Source of the DNA: Rhodocyclaceae bacterium
GTDB lineage: Bacteria; Pseudomonadota; Gammaproteobacteria; Burkholderiales; Rhodocyclaceae
Direction: 5' to 3'
NCBI GenBank assembly: GCA_008080565.1
Contig: VIKE01000051.1
Location: forward strand, 1-45,796
DNA length: 45,796 nucleotides
Shown: positions 1-7,181 of the stretch, one piece after another
How the letters are laid out: the number at the start of each line of letters is the position of its first letter
Numbering within the stretch: position 1 is the stretch's first letter
The notes under the pieces: model-generated
Database searches by the model: none
What the model was told of the DNA's origin: nothing
The model's input: only the letters and a program-made list of their open reading frames with translations
Program-made: the position numbers and the translations under genes

Positions 1-85
1 GCCCCGGTGGCGGAATCGGTAGACGCAGCGGATTCAAAATCCGCCGCCGAAAGGTGTGCCGGTTCGAGTCCGGCCCGGGGCACCA
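1..85 (+). tRNA. tRNA-Leu (anticodon CAA)
   Basis: The cloverleaf can be read directly. The 7-bp acceptor stem GCCCCGG pairs with CCGGGGC (75-81), followed by discriminator A82 and an encoded CCA (83-85). The anticodon stem GCGGA/TCCGC encloses loop TTCAAAA, giving anticodon CAA (reads UUG). A long variable arm is present, as expected for a class II leucine tRNA. The T-arm has GGTTCGAGTCC. The gene starts at the first base of the window. It is the integration landmark of the element that follows. Confidence 0.95.
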
Positions 86-120
86 AATAGCAGTCTAGGC
101 AATACCAAGCAAGCCCAGAG

Positions 121-144
121 AACCCGCACCAGTGCGGGTTTTTT
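121..144 (+). terminator. Rho-independent terminator of the tRNA, inside the left att repeat
   Basis: AACCCGCAC and GTGCGGGTT form a perfect hairpin followed by a T-run, 35 nt after the tRNA CCA. The same hairpin recurs at 9029-9052 at the far end of the element. Confidence 0.85.
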
Positions 145-176
145 GTTGCCTTTCGTTCCAGCACGGTCCAGAATGA
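121..176 (+). repeat. Left attachment-site repeat (attL)
   Basis: This 56-bp block matches 9029-9084 at 54 of 56 positions (differences at 147 and 154), and the similarity stops abruptly after 176. The repeat includes the tRNA terminator rather than the tRNA itself. Weaker, gap-free similarity at the same offset runs back through about 105-120. Confidence 0.85.
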
Positions 177-199
177 TCCAATCAAATCCGGGCCTTTGT

Positions 200-262
200 G
201 GGGGTAACACAGGGGGTAACAGCACCTACCCCCTGGGGTGTTACCCCCAAACACTTACCCCC
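200..262. promoter_or_regulatory. Putative integrase arm-binding sites, left end
   Basis: GGGGGTAAC occurs at 200-208 and 212-220 as direct repeats 12 bp apart. It is followed by the inverted forms GTTACCCCC (240-248) and CTTACCCCC (254-262). The same 12-bp-spaced direct pair is found near the right end (8899-8919). Placement inside both att ends and before the integrase start fits arm-type sites of a lambda/P4-class recombinase, or integrase autoregulation. Confidence 0.65.
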
Positions 263-305
263 ACTGGCTACGGCGCATCTTCGACGTTTCGACGGAGTAA
301 CAGCC

Positions 306-1520
306 ATGCCATTGACCGAAGCAGCTATTCGCACAGCGAAACCGGGCGAAAAACCCTACAAGCTGGCCGACGAAAAGGGATTATTTCTGCTGATCAACCC
401 CAGCGGCTCCAAGTGGTGGCGCCTGAAATTCCGTGTCGACGGCAAAGAAAAGCTCCTTTCGCTTGGCACGTACCCGGATATTGGTTTGAAAAAGGCCCGA
501 GCGGATCGTGATGACGCCCGGAAGATGCTAGCCATTGGCATTGACCCCAGCCAGCATAGAAAGGCAACCAAAGCGGCCCGGGTAGAGTTGGGCGCCAATA
601 GTTTCGAAGTCATCTGCCGCGAATGGCTTGAGAACAAGCGCAGCAACGTTGAAGAGGCGCAATACAAGAAAGCCCTTGCCCGTCTCGCGAAGGATGTTTT
701 CCCATGGATGGGAAGCCGGCCAATTGCCGAAATCACCGCCCCCGAGGTACTGACCACCCTTCGCCGGATCGATGCACGGGGCGCCCGCTACACTGCCCAC
801 AAAGTGAAAAGCGAAATCAGCCAGTGTTTTCGCTACGCCATCGCTACCGGCCGGGCAGAACGCGACCCGTGCCCAGACCTGCGGGGAGCCATTCCAGCCC
901 CCAAGGAAGACAATCGGCCATCCATCACCGACCCCAAGGGCGTAAGCGAGCTGCTACGGGCTATCGATGGCTTCAAAGGCACGTTCGTTGTCCGCTGCGC
1001 CCTACTACTCGCCCCGCTGCTGTTCGTGCGACCTGGCGAGCTACGCAAGGCCGCTTGGGATGGCTTCGACCTGGACAAGGGGGAGTGGCGCTACTTCATC
1101 AACAAGACCAAGACGGAACACCTGGTCCCACTGGCTGCGCAAGCCGTGGCCATCCTGCGAGAACTGCACGCCCTGACCGGACACGGCCGCTACGTATTCC
1201 CCGGCCGCGATCCCCAATTGCCCATGAGTGATGCCGCCGTCAATGCAGCCCTGCGCCGCATGGGGTACGACACAAAGACCGAAATTACCGGCCATGGTTT
1301 CCGGGCGATGGCCCGCACCATCCTGCATGAAGAACTGCACCAAAAGCCGGAAGTCATTGAACACCAGCTAGCCCACAGCGTTTCTGATGCCCTGGGCACC
1401 GCCTATAACCGCACCAAGTTCCTGAAGGAGCGCAAGGCGATGATGCAGCTATGGGCTGATTACCTGGACAAGCTGAAGGCGGGGGCGGACGTCATTCCGC
1501 TGCACGGTAGCGCGGCATAA
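306..1520 (+). CDS. int: P4-type tyrosine integrase
   Basis: This 404-aa site-specific recombinase should catalyse integration and excision at the tRNA-Leu. The N-terminus (about residues 1-85, beginning MPLTEAAIRTAKPGEKPYKL) is the DNA-binding domain of P4-type integrases (Integrase_DNA-bind). A SAM-like core-binding domain follows, then the catalytic domain with Arg in VRPGELR, Lys in NKTKTEH, HGFR, the His of QLAHSV and the nucleophilic Tyr in TAYNRT. I chose ATG 306 because GGAG (294-297) precedes it and the family starts here. An upstream in-frame GTG at 198 would translate through the arm-site repeats and add 36 residues unlike the family. The gene lies next to attL and is read away from the tRNA, the usual arrangement. 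Confidence 0.93.
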   Translation: MPLTEAAIRTAKPGEKPYKLADEKGLFLLINPSGSKWWRLKFRVDGKEKLLSLGTYPDIGLKKARADRDDARKMLAIGIDPSQHRKATKAARVELGANSFEVICREWLENKRSNVEEAQYKKALARLAKDVFPWMGSRPIAEITAPEVLTTLRRIDARGARYTAHKVKSEISQCFRYAIATGRAERDPCPDLRGAIPAPKEDNRPSITDPKGVSELLRAIDGFKGTFVVRCALLLAPLLFVRPGELRKAAWDGFDLDKGEWRYFINKTKTEHLVPLAAQAVAILRELHALTGHGRYVFPGRDPQLPMSDAAVNAALRRMGYDTKTEITGHGFRAMARTILHEELHQKPEVIEHQLAHSVSDALGTAYNRTKFLKERKAMMQLWADYLDKLKAGADVIPLHGSAA

Positions 1521-1531
1521 CCAAGCGCAAC

Positions 1532-1560
1532 TTGATAATCGAAACGCTACGCTATACACT
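1532..1560 (+). promoter_or_regulatory. Possible higBA promoter
   Basis: TTGATA (1532-1537) lies 17 bp before TACACT (1555-1560), or 15 bp before TATACA (1553-1558). The ATG of higB is at 1566 with no visible Shine-Dalgarno sequence, so transcripts from this promoter would be nearly leaderless. This is seen by eye only. Confidence 0.4.
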
Positions 1561-1565
1561 CAACC

Positions 1566-1844
1566 ATGATTAAGAGTTTCCAGCACAAAGGCCTGCAATC
1601 GTTTTTCGAGACAGGAAGCAAGGCCGGCATTCAGCCGCATCACGCAGCCCGCTTATCGCGCCAGTTAATCCGCCTTGATGCAGCGAAAAACTCAGATTAC
1701 ATGAATGTGCCCGGCTGGAAATTTCACTGCTTGGCCGGCAACTTGGCAGGGCACTATTCGGTGACGGTGAATGGCAACTGGCGCCTGACTTTCACCTTTG
1801 AAGATGGCGACGCCGTTCTGGTCAATTACCAGGACTATCACTGA
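1566..1844 (+). CDS. higB: HigB-type toxin (RelE superfamily)
   Basis: This 92-aa protein matches the HigB/plasmid maintenance killer family of ribosome-dependent mRNA endonucleases in length and pattern. It has an N-terminal IKSFQHKGLQSFFETG, a central LDAAKNSDYMNVPGWKFHCLAG, and the conserved C-terminal core GHYSVTVNGNWRLTFTFEDG followed by VNYQDYH. The toxin gene comes first and the antitoxin 12 nt later, the inverted order typical of higBA. In the element it probably acts as an addiction or stability module, or in phage exclusion. No damage is visible. Confidence 0.9.
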   Translation: MIKSFQHKGLQSFFETGSKAGIQPHHAARLSRQLIRLDAAKNSDYMNVPGWKFHCLAGNLAGHYSVTVNGNWRLTFTFEDGDAVLVNYQDYH

Positions 1845-1856
1845 GAGGTACGCAAG

Positions 1857-2168
1857 ATGAGCCGAATGTTCAACCCGCCCCACCCCGGCGAAACACTGCG
1901 AGAGGATGTATTGCCAGCCTTGAATCTGACCGTTACCGAAGCGGCCGCTCAACTTGGCGTCACCCGTGCAGCGCTATCCAGAGTGCTGAACGGCCGCGCC
2001 GCAATTTCCCCGGTCATGGCCCTGCGCCTTGAAGGCTGGCTTGGCTTGCAAAACGGCGGGCATGCCGACGCATGGCTGACGCAGCAAACCGCCTATGACC
2101 TCTGGCAAGCGAGGGAAGCCGGCATGCCAAAGGTTACGCCTGTGGCGCATCTACAAAAGACCGCATGA
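1857..2168 (+). CDS. higA: HigA-type antitoxin (XRE family)
   Basis: This 103-aa protein begins with the HigA signature NPPHPGETLREDVLPAL. A helix-turn-helix follows (VTEAAAQLGVTRAALSRVLNGRAAIS, about residues 28-53) and then a short C-terminal helix (WLTQQTAYDLWQAREAG). It should neutralise the upstream toxin and repress the shared promoter. GAGAGG upstream of the ATG is a reasonable ribosome-binding site. It is cotranscribed with higB. Confidence 0.92.
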   Translation: MSRMFNPPHPGETLREDVLPALNLTVTEAAAQLGVTRAALSRVLNGRAAISPVMALRLEGWLGLQNGGHADAWLTQQTAYDLWQAREAGMPKVTPVAHLQKTA

Positions 2169-2180
2169 GCAACACCGCCG

Positions 2181-2265
2181 CCTGACGGAGTCAGGCAAAG
2201 CGGGCCGGCAAGGCGCTTGCAACGCCAGCCAGCCCTCACCACCACCGTAAATAGGAGTTACGACA
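2181..2265 (+). promoter_or_regulatory. Structured leader A (repeat of leader B)
   Basis: This non-coding leader before the gene at 2266 closely matches the leader at 2542-2624. Stem: GGGC 2202-2205 with GCCC 2232-2235, GGC 2207-2209 with GCC 2228-2230, GGCG 2212-2215 with CGCC 2223-2226, and a 7-nt loop CTTGCAA. It ends in AATAGGAGT, the ribosome-binding site. Together with leader B it shows an A-U to G-C compensatory change, which suggests an RNA structure. Confidence 0.6.
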
Positions 2266-2526
2266 ATGGCTGCTGAAAATTCTACCTTCTCTGACACCAA
2301 CGCCGCCAAACCCAAAGCAGAAATGGCAGGGGATAGGCTACATAGCTTACTTTCCCCCCTTTGCGACATTGATGCACTTCTGCATTGCGCCGCAGCAACT
2401 CTTTGGGATTCAGCCGATGACGTAGAGTCCGCCGAAGCTGCTCGGCGCACGATTGAAGCCGCAAGAAAGCAGCTTTCTGTGATTCGTGATCGGATTGATG
2501 AAGAGGCTTTAGCAGCCGGCATCTAG
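2266..2526 (+). CDS. Small hypothetical protein of the element
   Basis: An 86-aa acidic protein that I do not recognise. The first 25 residues look disordered. The rest is predominantly helical, with a heptad-like C-terminal half (DDVESAEAARRTIEAARKQLSVIRDRIDEEA) that could form a coiled coil or helical hairpin. The start is fixed by AGGAG (2253-2257) at a good distance before ATG 2266. It follows higBA by about 100 nt but has its own structured leader, shared with the next gene, so the two are probably regulated in parallel. No enzymatic motif is visible. Confidence 0.7.
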   Translation: MAAENSTFSDTNAAKPKAEMAGDRLHSLLSPLCDIDALLHCAAATLWDSADDVESAEAARRTIEAARKQLSVIRDRIDEEALAAGI

Positions 2527-2541
2527 CGGAGTACGCCGTCG

Positions 2542-2624
2542 ACTGACGGTCTCAAGCAAAGCGGGCCAGAAAGGCGCGGTAACGCCATGCTGGCCCTAAC
2601 CAAAACGTGAATAGGAGTCACAAA
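2542..2624 (+). promoter_or_regulatory. Structured leader B (repeat of leader A)
   Basis: The copy has a stronger stem than leader A: GGGCCAG 2563-2569 pairs with CTGGCCC 2590-2596, then an AAA/ATG internal loop, then GGCG 2573-2576 with CGCC 2583-2586 closing a 6-nt loop. It ends in GAATAGGAGT before the ATG at 2625. Even the first coding bases (ATGGCTG) are shared with copy A. Confidence 0.6.
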
Positions 2625-2984
2625 ATGGCTGACGTCAATACTATCGCAACGAAAACTCTATCCGTTGTTGATCTGGAACCGTTGCGCAAACAAAGACCAG
2701 GCATGAGCGAGTTGCTGAAAATCAGTCGCGAAATTAGCGATATCGGACTGTTCGTAATCGATGATGCCGCCCTATCCTTTGCCGGAAAACACCCGCGCAA
2801 CCCGGTCAAATCATCCATTGATACAAGTGGACTGAGCAGTTGCGTTGTAAGTTTGCTAAAAACTGCCGAGTTGGTGAGCGACAAAGGCTTAAGAGAGTTG
2901 ATTGCAAAGGCAACGCAGATGGCCAAAGATTACCCGCGCCACCCCGAAACAAGCGGCGTTATCCTTGAATTCGAGCGTCGGTAA
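2625..2984 (+). CDS. Small hypothetical protein of the element
   Basis: A 119-aa protein that I do not recognise. ATG 2625 follows AGGAG (2613-2617). An in-frame GTG at 2607 lies upstream of that ribosome-binding site and is unlikely to be used. The protein looks soluble and helical (MSELLKISREISDIGLFVID; LLKTAELVSDKGLRELIAKA), with no Cys pairs, no membrane segment and no known motif. It shares its leader with the gene at 2266 although the two proteins are not obviously related, so the leader was probably duplicated or recruited as a regulatory cassette. Confidence 0.7.
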   Translation: MADVNTIATKTLSVVDLEPLRKQRPGMSELLKISREISDIGLFVIDDAALSFAGKHPRNPVKSSIDTSGLSSCVVSLLKTAELVSDKGLRELIAKATQMAKDYPRHPETSGVILEFERR

Positions 2985-3069
2985 CAATCACGGCACGCCG
3001 CCATCTCGTCAGGATTTGACATAGCAAACCCCGTAGAAATCGCCCTGAAGGCCATCCGGCCGGGGGGGC

Positions 3070-3136
3070 TTGACAGGCATGTTATTGTGTTTACTGAGAG
3101 TGATGCATGATTACAAAACGATGAAACACCCAGCAT
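3070..3136 (+). promoter_or_regulatory. Possible promoter of a short non-coding transcript
   Basis: A perfect TTGACA (3070-3075) is followed by a poor -10 candidate (TACTGA 3092-3097, 16-bp spacing). A strong terminator at 3137-3160 lies downstream, with no open frame or ribosome-binding site between. A transcript of about 60-70 nt is conceivable; the evidence is thin. Confidence 0.25.
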
Positions 3137-3165
3137 AAGCCCGAGGCAAACCTCGGGCTTTTTCA
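3137..3165 (+). terminator. Rho-independent terminator 1 of 3
   Basis: AAGCCCGAGG (3137-3146), loop CAAA, CCTCGGGCTT (3151-3160), then a T-run. The stem is a perfect 10 bp. Confidence 0.85.
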
Positions 3166-3191
3166 TTTCACATTAACAAAACCAACCGCTG

Positions 3192-3216
3192 AACCCGCCC
3201 CCGTGGCGGGTTTTTC
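3192..3216 (+). terminator. Rho-independent terminator 2 of 3
   Basis: AACCCGCC (3192-3199), a 5-nt loop, GGCGGGTT (3205-3212), then a T-run. Confidence 0.75.
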
Positions 3217-3224
3217 CGTTTACG

Positions 3225-3247
3225 GCCCGCCTCGAGCGGGCTTTTTC
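3225..3247 (+). terminator. Rho-independent terminator 3 of 3
   Basis: GCCCGC (3225-3230), loop CTCGA, GCGGGC (3236-3241), then a T-run. It ends 18 nt before the next ATG, so it could also act as an attenuator or transcription roadblock in front of the regulator operon. Confidence 0.7.
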
Positions 3248-3264
3248 ATTTCAGGAGCCTGCAA

Positions 3265-3480
3265 ATGAATGCGACATCAACTAACACTATGCCTGGCAAC
3301 AGCACTAATACCGACAGCACAACATATCCGCTTGACACAGCCCAGTTCGCCGCAATCAACCGGGTGAAAGCTGGAAGCGTTAGGCATCGCTTATGTATTT
3401 CTGGTAGCTACTTCGGAGTGAGCCCCAAAAAGCTGCGGAATGGCCGGCTGGCATGGCCTGACGTGTTGGTAGAAGCCTAA
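3265..3480 (+). CDS. Small Xis-like DNA-binding protein
   Basis: A 71-aa protein. After a Thr/Ser/Asn-rich N-terminus (about 20 residues), it carries a winged-helix-like segment of the excisionase/MerR type (LDTAQFAAINRVKAGSVRHR, then YFGVSPKKLRNGRLAWPDV), where the last part resembles the wing that reads N-G-R-L-x-W/F-P. AGGAG lies 9 nt before the ATG. It is 14 nt upstream of an AlpA-family gene, so a role as excisionase or transcriptional regulator of the element is likely. The match is by pattern, and its exact family is uncertain. Confidence 0.65.
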   Translation: MNATSTNTMPGNSTNTDSTTYPLDTAQFAAINRVKAGSVRHRLCISGSYFGVSPKKLRNGRLAWPDVLVEA

Positions 3481-3494
3481 TCCGGGGGGATACC

Positions 3495-3719
3495 ATGGAA
3501 TCCAAAACAACCAACCAATCACTTGTTATTCTGCGCCGAAAACAAGTTGAAGCCCGTACCGCCATGCCCCGTTCAAGCATGTACGCTGCAATCAAGGCCG
3601 GCACCTTCCCCGCCCCAATTTCCCTTGGCGAAAAATCAGTAGGCTGGCTTGAGCATGAAATCGATACATGGATTTCATCCCGTGTGTCCATCAGCCGCGA
3701 ACAGCGAGGGCAATCATGA
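3495..3719 (+). CDS. alpA: AlpA-family transcriptional regulator
   Basis: A 74-aa protein with the AlpA layout: VILRRKQVEARTAMPRSSMYAAIKAGTFPAPISLG-KSVGWLEHEIDTWISSRV. The helix-turn-helix is the R-x-x-V-x-x-x-T-x-x-x-x-S-x-x-Y-x-x-I segment, and the F-P-x-P-x-x-L-G-x-x-x-x-x-W wing follows. AlpA/Xis-type regulators activate excision or replication genes in P4-like and integrative elements. Its stop codon overlaps the next start (ATGA at 3716-3719), so it heads a translationally coupled operon running to at least 7902. Confidence 0.88.
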   Translation: MESKTTNQSLVILRRKQVEARTAMPRSSMYAAIKAGTFPAPISLGEKSVGWLEHEIDTWISSRVSISREQRGQS

Positions 3720-4042
3720 CCAAGTCATTCACCCCTCCCGGCCAGATGCACCTCGCCGGCGTGCCGTTGCCTTCCTTGGCACCATTCAACACGGACAACC
3801 AAAGAGAGCTACGCATCATCCGTGCGCTGGCTACAGGGGCACGCACCCGCGAAGAACTGGACTCCATAGCTGGCGCCTCGAATGTCCCGGATGCCATCGC
3901 TGCGCTGCGCCGCAAAGGGCTGGAGATACCTGCACACCGTGAGCCGGTTGTTGATCGTGACAGGGAAGTGGTCTATCGAGGCCGCTATCGCTTCACTGAC
4001 TTGGATCTGATCCGCACTCGTCATCTTTGGGAATCCGCATGA
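3716..4042 (+). CDS. Winged-helix-like hypothetical protein
   Basis: A 108-aa protein coupled to alpA by ATGA. The central part (LRIIRALATGARTREELDSIAGASNVPDAIAALRRKGLEIPA, about residues 31-72) reads as a winged helix that splits a compact domain, ending in a beta-wing (REVVYRGRYRFTDLDL). Such proteins commonly sit between AlpA and the primase in small integrative elements. The function is unknown, with DNA binding inferred. GAGGG (3706-3710) is the likely ribosome-binding site. An upstream in-frame ATG at 3668 would sit inside alpA and is not needed. Confidence 0.7.
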   Translation: MTKSFTPPGQMHLAGVPLPSLAPFNTDNQRELRIIRALATGARTREELDSIAGASNVPDAIAALRRKGLEIPAHREPVVDRDREVVYRGRYRFTDLDLIRTRHLWESA

Positions 4043-4305
4043 AAGCCGCTACAGCCTTCGGAAGAACCTACGGCGATGCAATAGAGCCGGAAACCAGCCA
4101 GACACTTCGTGTTCAAGAGTGTTTCAGGCGTCACAGCGGAAGAGCCATCGCTATTCGGCCGGGATGTGCTGGCGTTCGCCGCTTCATGCGTGGTCTGCAC
4201 GTTGAACCTGACATGCTTCCCGCCTTGATTGCCGCACTACAAGCCGCCCAACGTCACACCGAAGCACTACAAGAACTAGAAAAGGAGCTCGACGCCAATG
4301 GCTGA
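4039..4305 (+). CDS. Small hypothetical protein in the primase operon
   Basis: An 88-aa protein starting at an ATGA overlap with the previous stop codon. It has a basic N-terminal half (TLRVQECFRRHSGRAIAIRPGCAGVRRFMRG) and a helical C-terminus rich in Ala, Gln and Glu (MLPALIAALQAAQRHTEALQELEKELDANG). I do not recognise it. Its end overlaps the start of the primase-helicase by 8 nt, so expression is probably coupled, and a replication-accessory role is a guess from position only. Confidence 0.6.
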   Translation: MKAATAFGRTYGDAIEPETSQTLRVQECFRRHSGRAIAIRPGCAGVRRFMRGLHVEPDMLPALIAALQAAQRHTEALQELEKELDANG

Positions 4306-7181
4306 GCCGTTCATTACGCAAGTTGTCGCCGCTGCCCTCGCCAACTTCGATACCGTTATGGAGCATTGCGGCATGGCTGGCGGCAAGGATCAGGCCCGTG
4401 AATACCTGGCACTCAACCCCAAGCGCTCTGATAGCAAGCTGGGCAGCCTCTCGACCAATCGCGACACGGGGGCGGGTGGCGACTTCGCAACCGGCGAGAC
4501 TTGGGGCGACTTGGTAGCGATGACAGCATGGCGCTTTGACTGCTCCCAGATGGATGCAGCAGAGCGCCTCGCCGACCTGCTCGGCATTCAAAAGCCGAAC
4601 CGCCAGAAACGCGCCACAAGCGGCGAACGCCCGGCCGGCAACACCAACACAGCAACCGCCCCGAGAAAACCCGCCTCAGCCGCCCCCAGCCGCAAGCCTG
4701 CACCGGATGCCGATGGATGGGAATGCGTTATTCCGGTTCCTGAAGACGCAGCCGCCCCTCCTGTTGCGAATCCACGCCAAGGCCGGCCATCGATCCGCTA
4801 TGAATACCGGACGGAAGCCGGCCGCCTCGGCTTCTTCATTGATCGCTACCAGGGCAAGGATGGCAAGAGCTTTGCCCAGCTTACGTTTTGGCGCAGCCGG
4901 CCGCACTGAATGGCGCTGGAAATCGCCACCGGCCCCGCGCCTGCTGTATGGCCTTGATCTGCTCGCCGCCCGGCCGGATGCGCCGGTCATCGTGTGCGAA
5001 GGCGAGAAGGCCGCCGACGCCGCCCGCCCGCTCTTTCCCGGCTTCGTTTGTGTGAGCTGGCCGGGTGGCTCCAATGCCGTGGATAAGGCCGGCTGGTTGC
5101 CGCTGGCTGGCCGTGATGTGACCTTGTGGCCAGACCTGGACGAACCCGGGGCGGCATGCATGGCCAAGCTGACAGGCATTCTCTCTGCCCTCGCCAAAGC
5201 GCCGGCCGCGCTCTACCAGGTGAAGCCGAAAGCCTTTGGCCTCGGTGACAAAGGAGACGATGCCGCCGATTTGCTGGGCTGGGATGCCGCCCGCTGTGCA
5301 GACGTATGCACAGGCGCAGAGTGGCGTACTGCGGTCGACGTGCAGAAACCGGCAAAAACCGAATCGCCTGGCCCCAAGGCGAGCAAGCCTGCCAAAGACA
5401 GCGCGCCGGCCGGGATGCCCCGTACCTGCTACAGCCTTGAGGTGGGCGGCGTATATTTCACCGACACGGATCGCGACGGCAACCAGGGCGCCCCCAAGTG
5501 GATTTGCTCTTACCTGGAGCCAATCGCCCGCGTGCGTAACCCCGACAACCAAGGCTGGGGCTTGCTGGTCCGCCTCTACGATGCCGACAAGGTAGAGCAC
5601 AAGCTGGTTATTCCGATGACGCTATTTCGCGGCGATGGCCTTGAGGTGGCGGGCATGCTGCTGGATGCCGGCCTGACCATGGCGACGGGCGGCCGGCAGA
5701 AGGTAATTGCCTATCTACAGAGCGCCCGGCCCGATGCCCGCGCCCGGATCACCAGCCGCACCGGGTGGCATGCTACCAGCGACGGCCCTGCCGTCTATGT
5801 GCTGCCGAATCGAGCTTTCGGAAATGAAGCCGATGAATGGCTGTATGAGGCAGAAGGCAGCAGCGTGCATGCCTTCAAGACCAAGGGCACAGCGGATGAA
5901 TGGCGGGACAATGTGGGGCGCCTGTGCCGTGGCAATTCCCGGCTGCTGTTCGCTGTGTCCGTAGCCTTCGCTTCCCCGCTGCTTCACCTGGTTGGCGGCG
6001 AGTCTGGGGGCTTTCACTACCGCAGCAATTCCAGCGACGGCAAGACCACGGCGCTGCGGGTGGCGTGCTCTGTCTGTGGCGATGGTGGCTATATGCAGCG
6101 CTGGCGGGCCACTGATAACGGCCTCGAGGCATTGGCCATGCAGCACTGTGATGCGCTGCTCGCCCTTGATGAACTGGCCCAGCTTGATCCCAAGGTAGCA
6201 GGTGAAACCGCGTACATGCTCGCCAATGGCGCCGGCAAGACCCGCGCCGCTCGAACAGGGGGCGCCCGTGAGCGTGCGTTTTGGCGCGTGCTCTTCCTGT
6301 CGGCGGGTGAGATCAGCCTGGCGCAGCACATGGCAGAAGCCAACAGGACCACGCGGGCCGGGCAGGAAATCCGCCTTGTGGATATCGGCGCCGATGCGGG
6401 GGCGGGCCTTGGTGCATGGGAAGTGCTGCACGATTACCCGAATGGTGCCGACTTCTCGCGGGCCTTGGATCAGGCCACCAAGCGTTACTACGGCGCCCCG
6501 CTGGCTGCGTTCCTGGACAAGCTGACCCGTAGCCCCGCCGACCTCGCCGAAGAGCTGCGCAAGGCTCAGAAGCTATTCGAGGCGCAGCACCTGACCGACG
6601 ATGCCAGCGGACAGGCCCGCCGCGTGGCTGATCGCTTTGCCCTGGTAGCGATGGGCGGCGAACTGGCCACCAAGTGGGGCTTGACCGGCTGGGATGCTGG
6701 CGAAGCGTTGGCCGCTGCCGGATCGTGCTACCGCGCATGGCTGGCCGGGCGAGGCGGCGAAGGCAACCAGGAAGAAACCAGCATGCTCAACCAGGTGCGT
6801 GAATTCTTCGAGCGTCATGGTGATGGCGCCTTTGACCTGTGGCACCGCGTTGGCGATGATCGCAGCCCACGCACGGCAGATGCGGCCGGTATTCGTCGCT
6901 GGCTGCAGCCCGATGGCGCCCCGATTGCCAAGGCTGGCCAGATTGAGGAAGGCACCAACGGCGCCGAATTTCAGACGGAATTCTTTGTCTTTGAAGGGCC
7001 GTGGCGAAACCGGGTATGCAAGGGGCTGGACTACAAGGCCGTCAATGCACTGCTCTCCAAACTAGGCATTCTTCGCCACAACAAGGGGCGCTTTCAATCG
7101 AAGCAGCGCATACCAGGCAAAGGCCAGATGCTGGTTTATCACATCACGCCGGCACTCTTCGAAGGAGGCGCCGATGCTTGA
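4298..7181 (+). pseudogene. DUF927 primase-helicase, frameshifted at 4886-4889
   Basis: The replication protein of the element, split in two frames. The first frame (4298-4909, 203 aa) ends QLTFWRSRPH-stop. The second runs to 7181. Removing one T from TTTT at 4886-4889 gives a continuous 960-aa protein reading QLTFGAAGRTEWRWKSPPAP. Domains: a primase-like N-terminus; a TOPRIM-type segment (VIVCEGEKAADAA, later LWPDLDEPG); the DUF927 helicase core, with a Walker-A-like SSDGKTT, a Walker-B-like LLALDELAQLD, and a sensor region; then a C-terminal helical/wing domain. The role is priming and unwinding at the element origin, by analogy with P4 alpha-like proteins. It overlaps both neighbours by 8 nt. 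The insertion may be real (element disabled) or a homopolymer sequencing error. A programmed +1 shift is possible but there is no stop-codon slip motif at the site. Confidence 0.85.

Noticed and set aside
198..305. Upstream GTG start for the integrase
   Set aside because: It would translate the arm-site repeats, lacks a ribosome-binding site, and adds residues not shared by the family.
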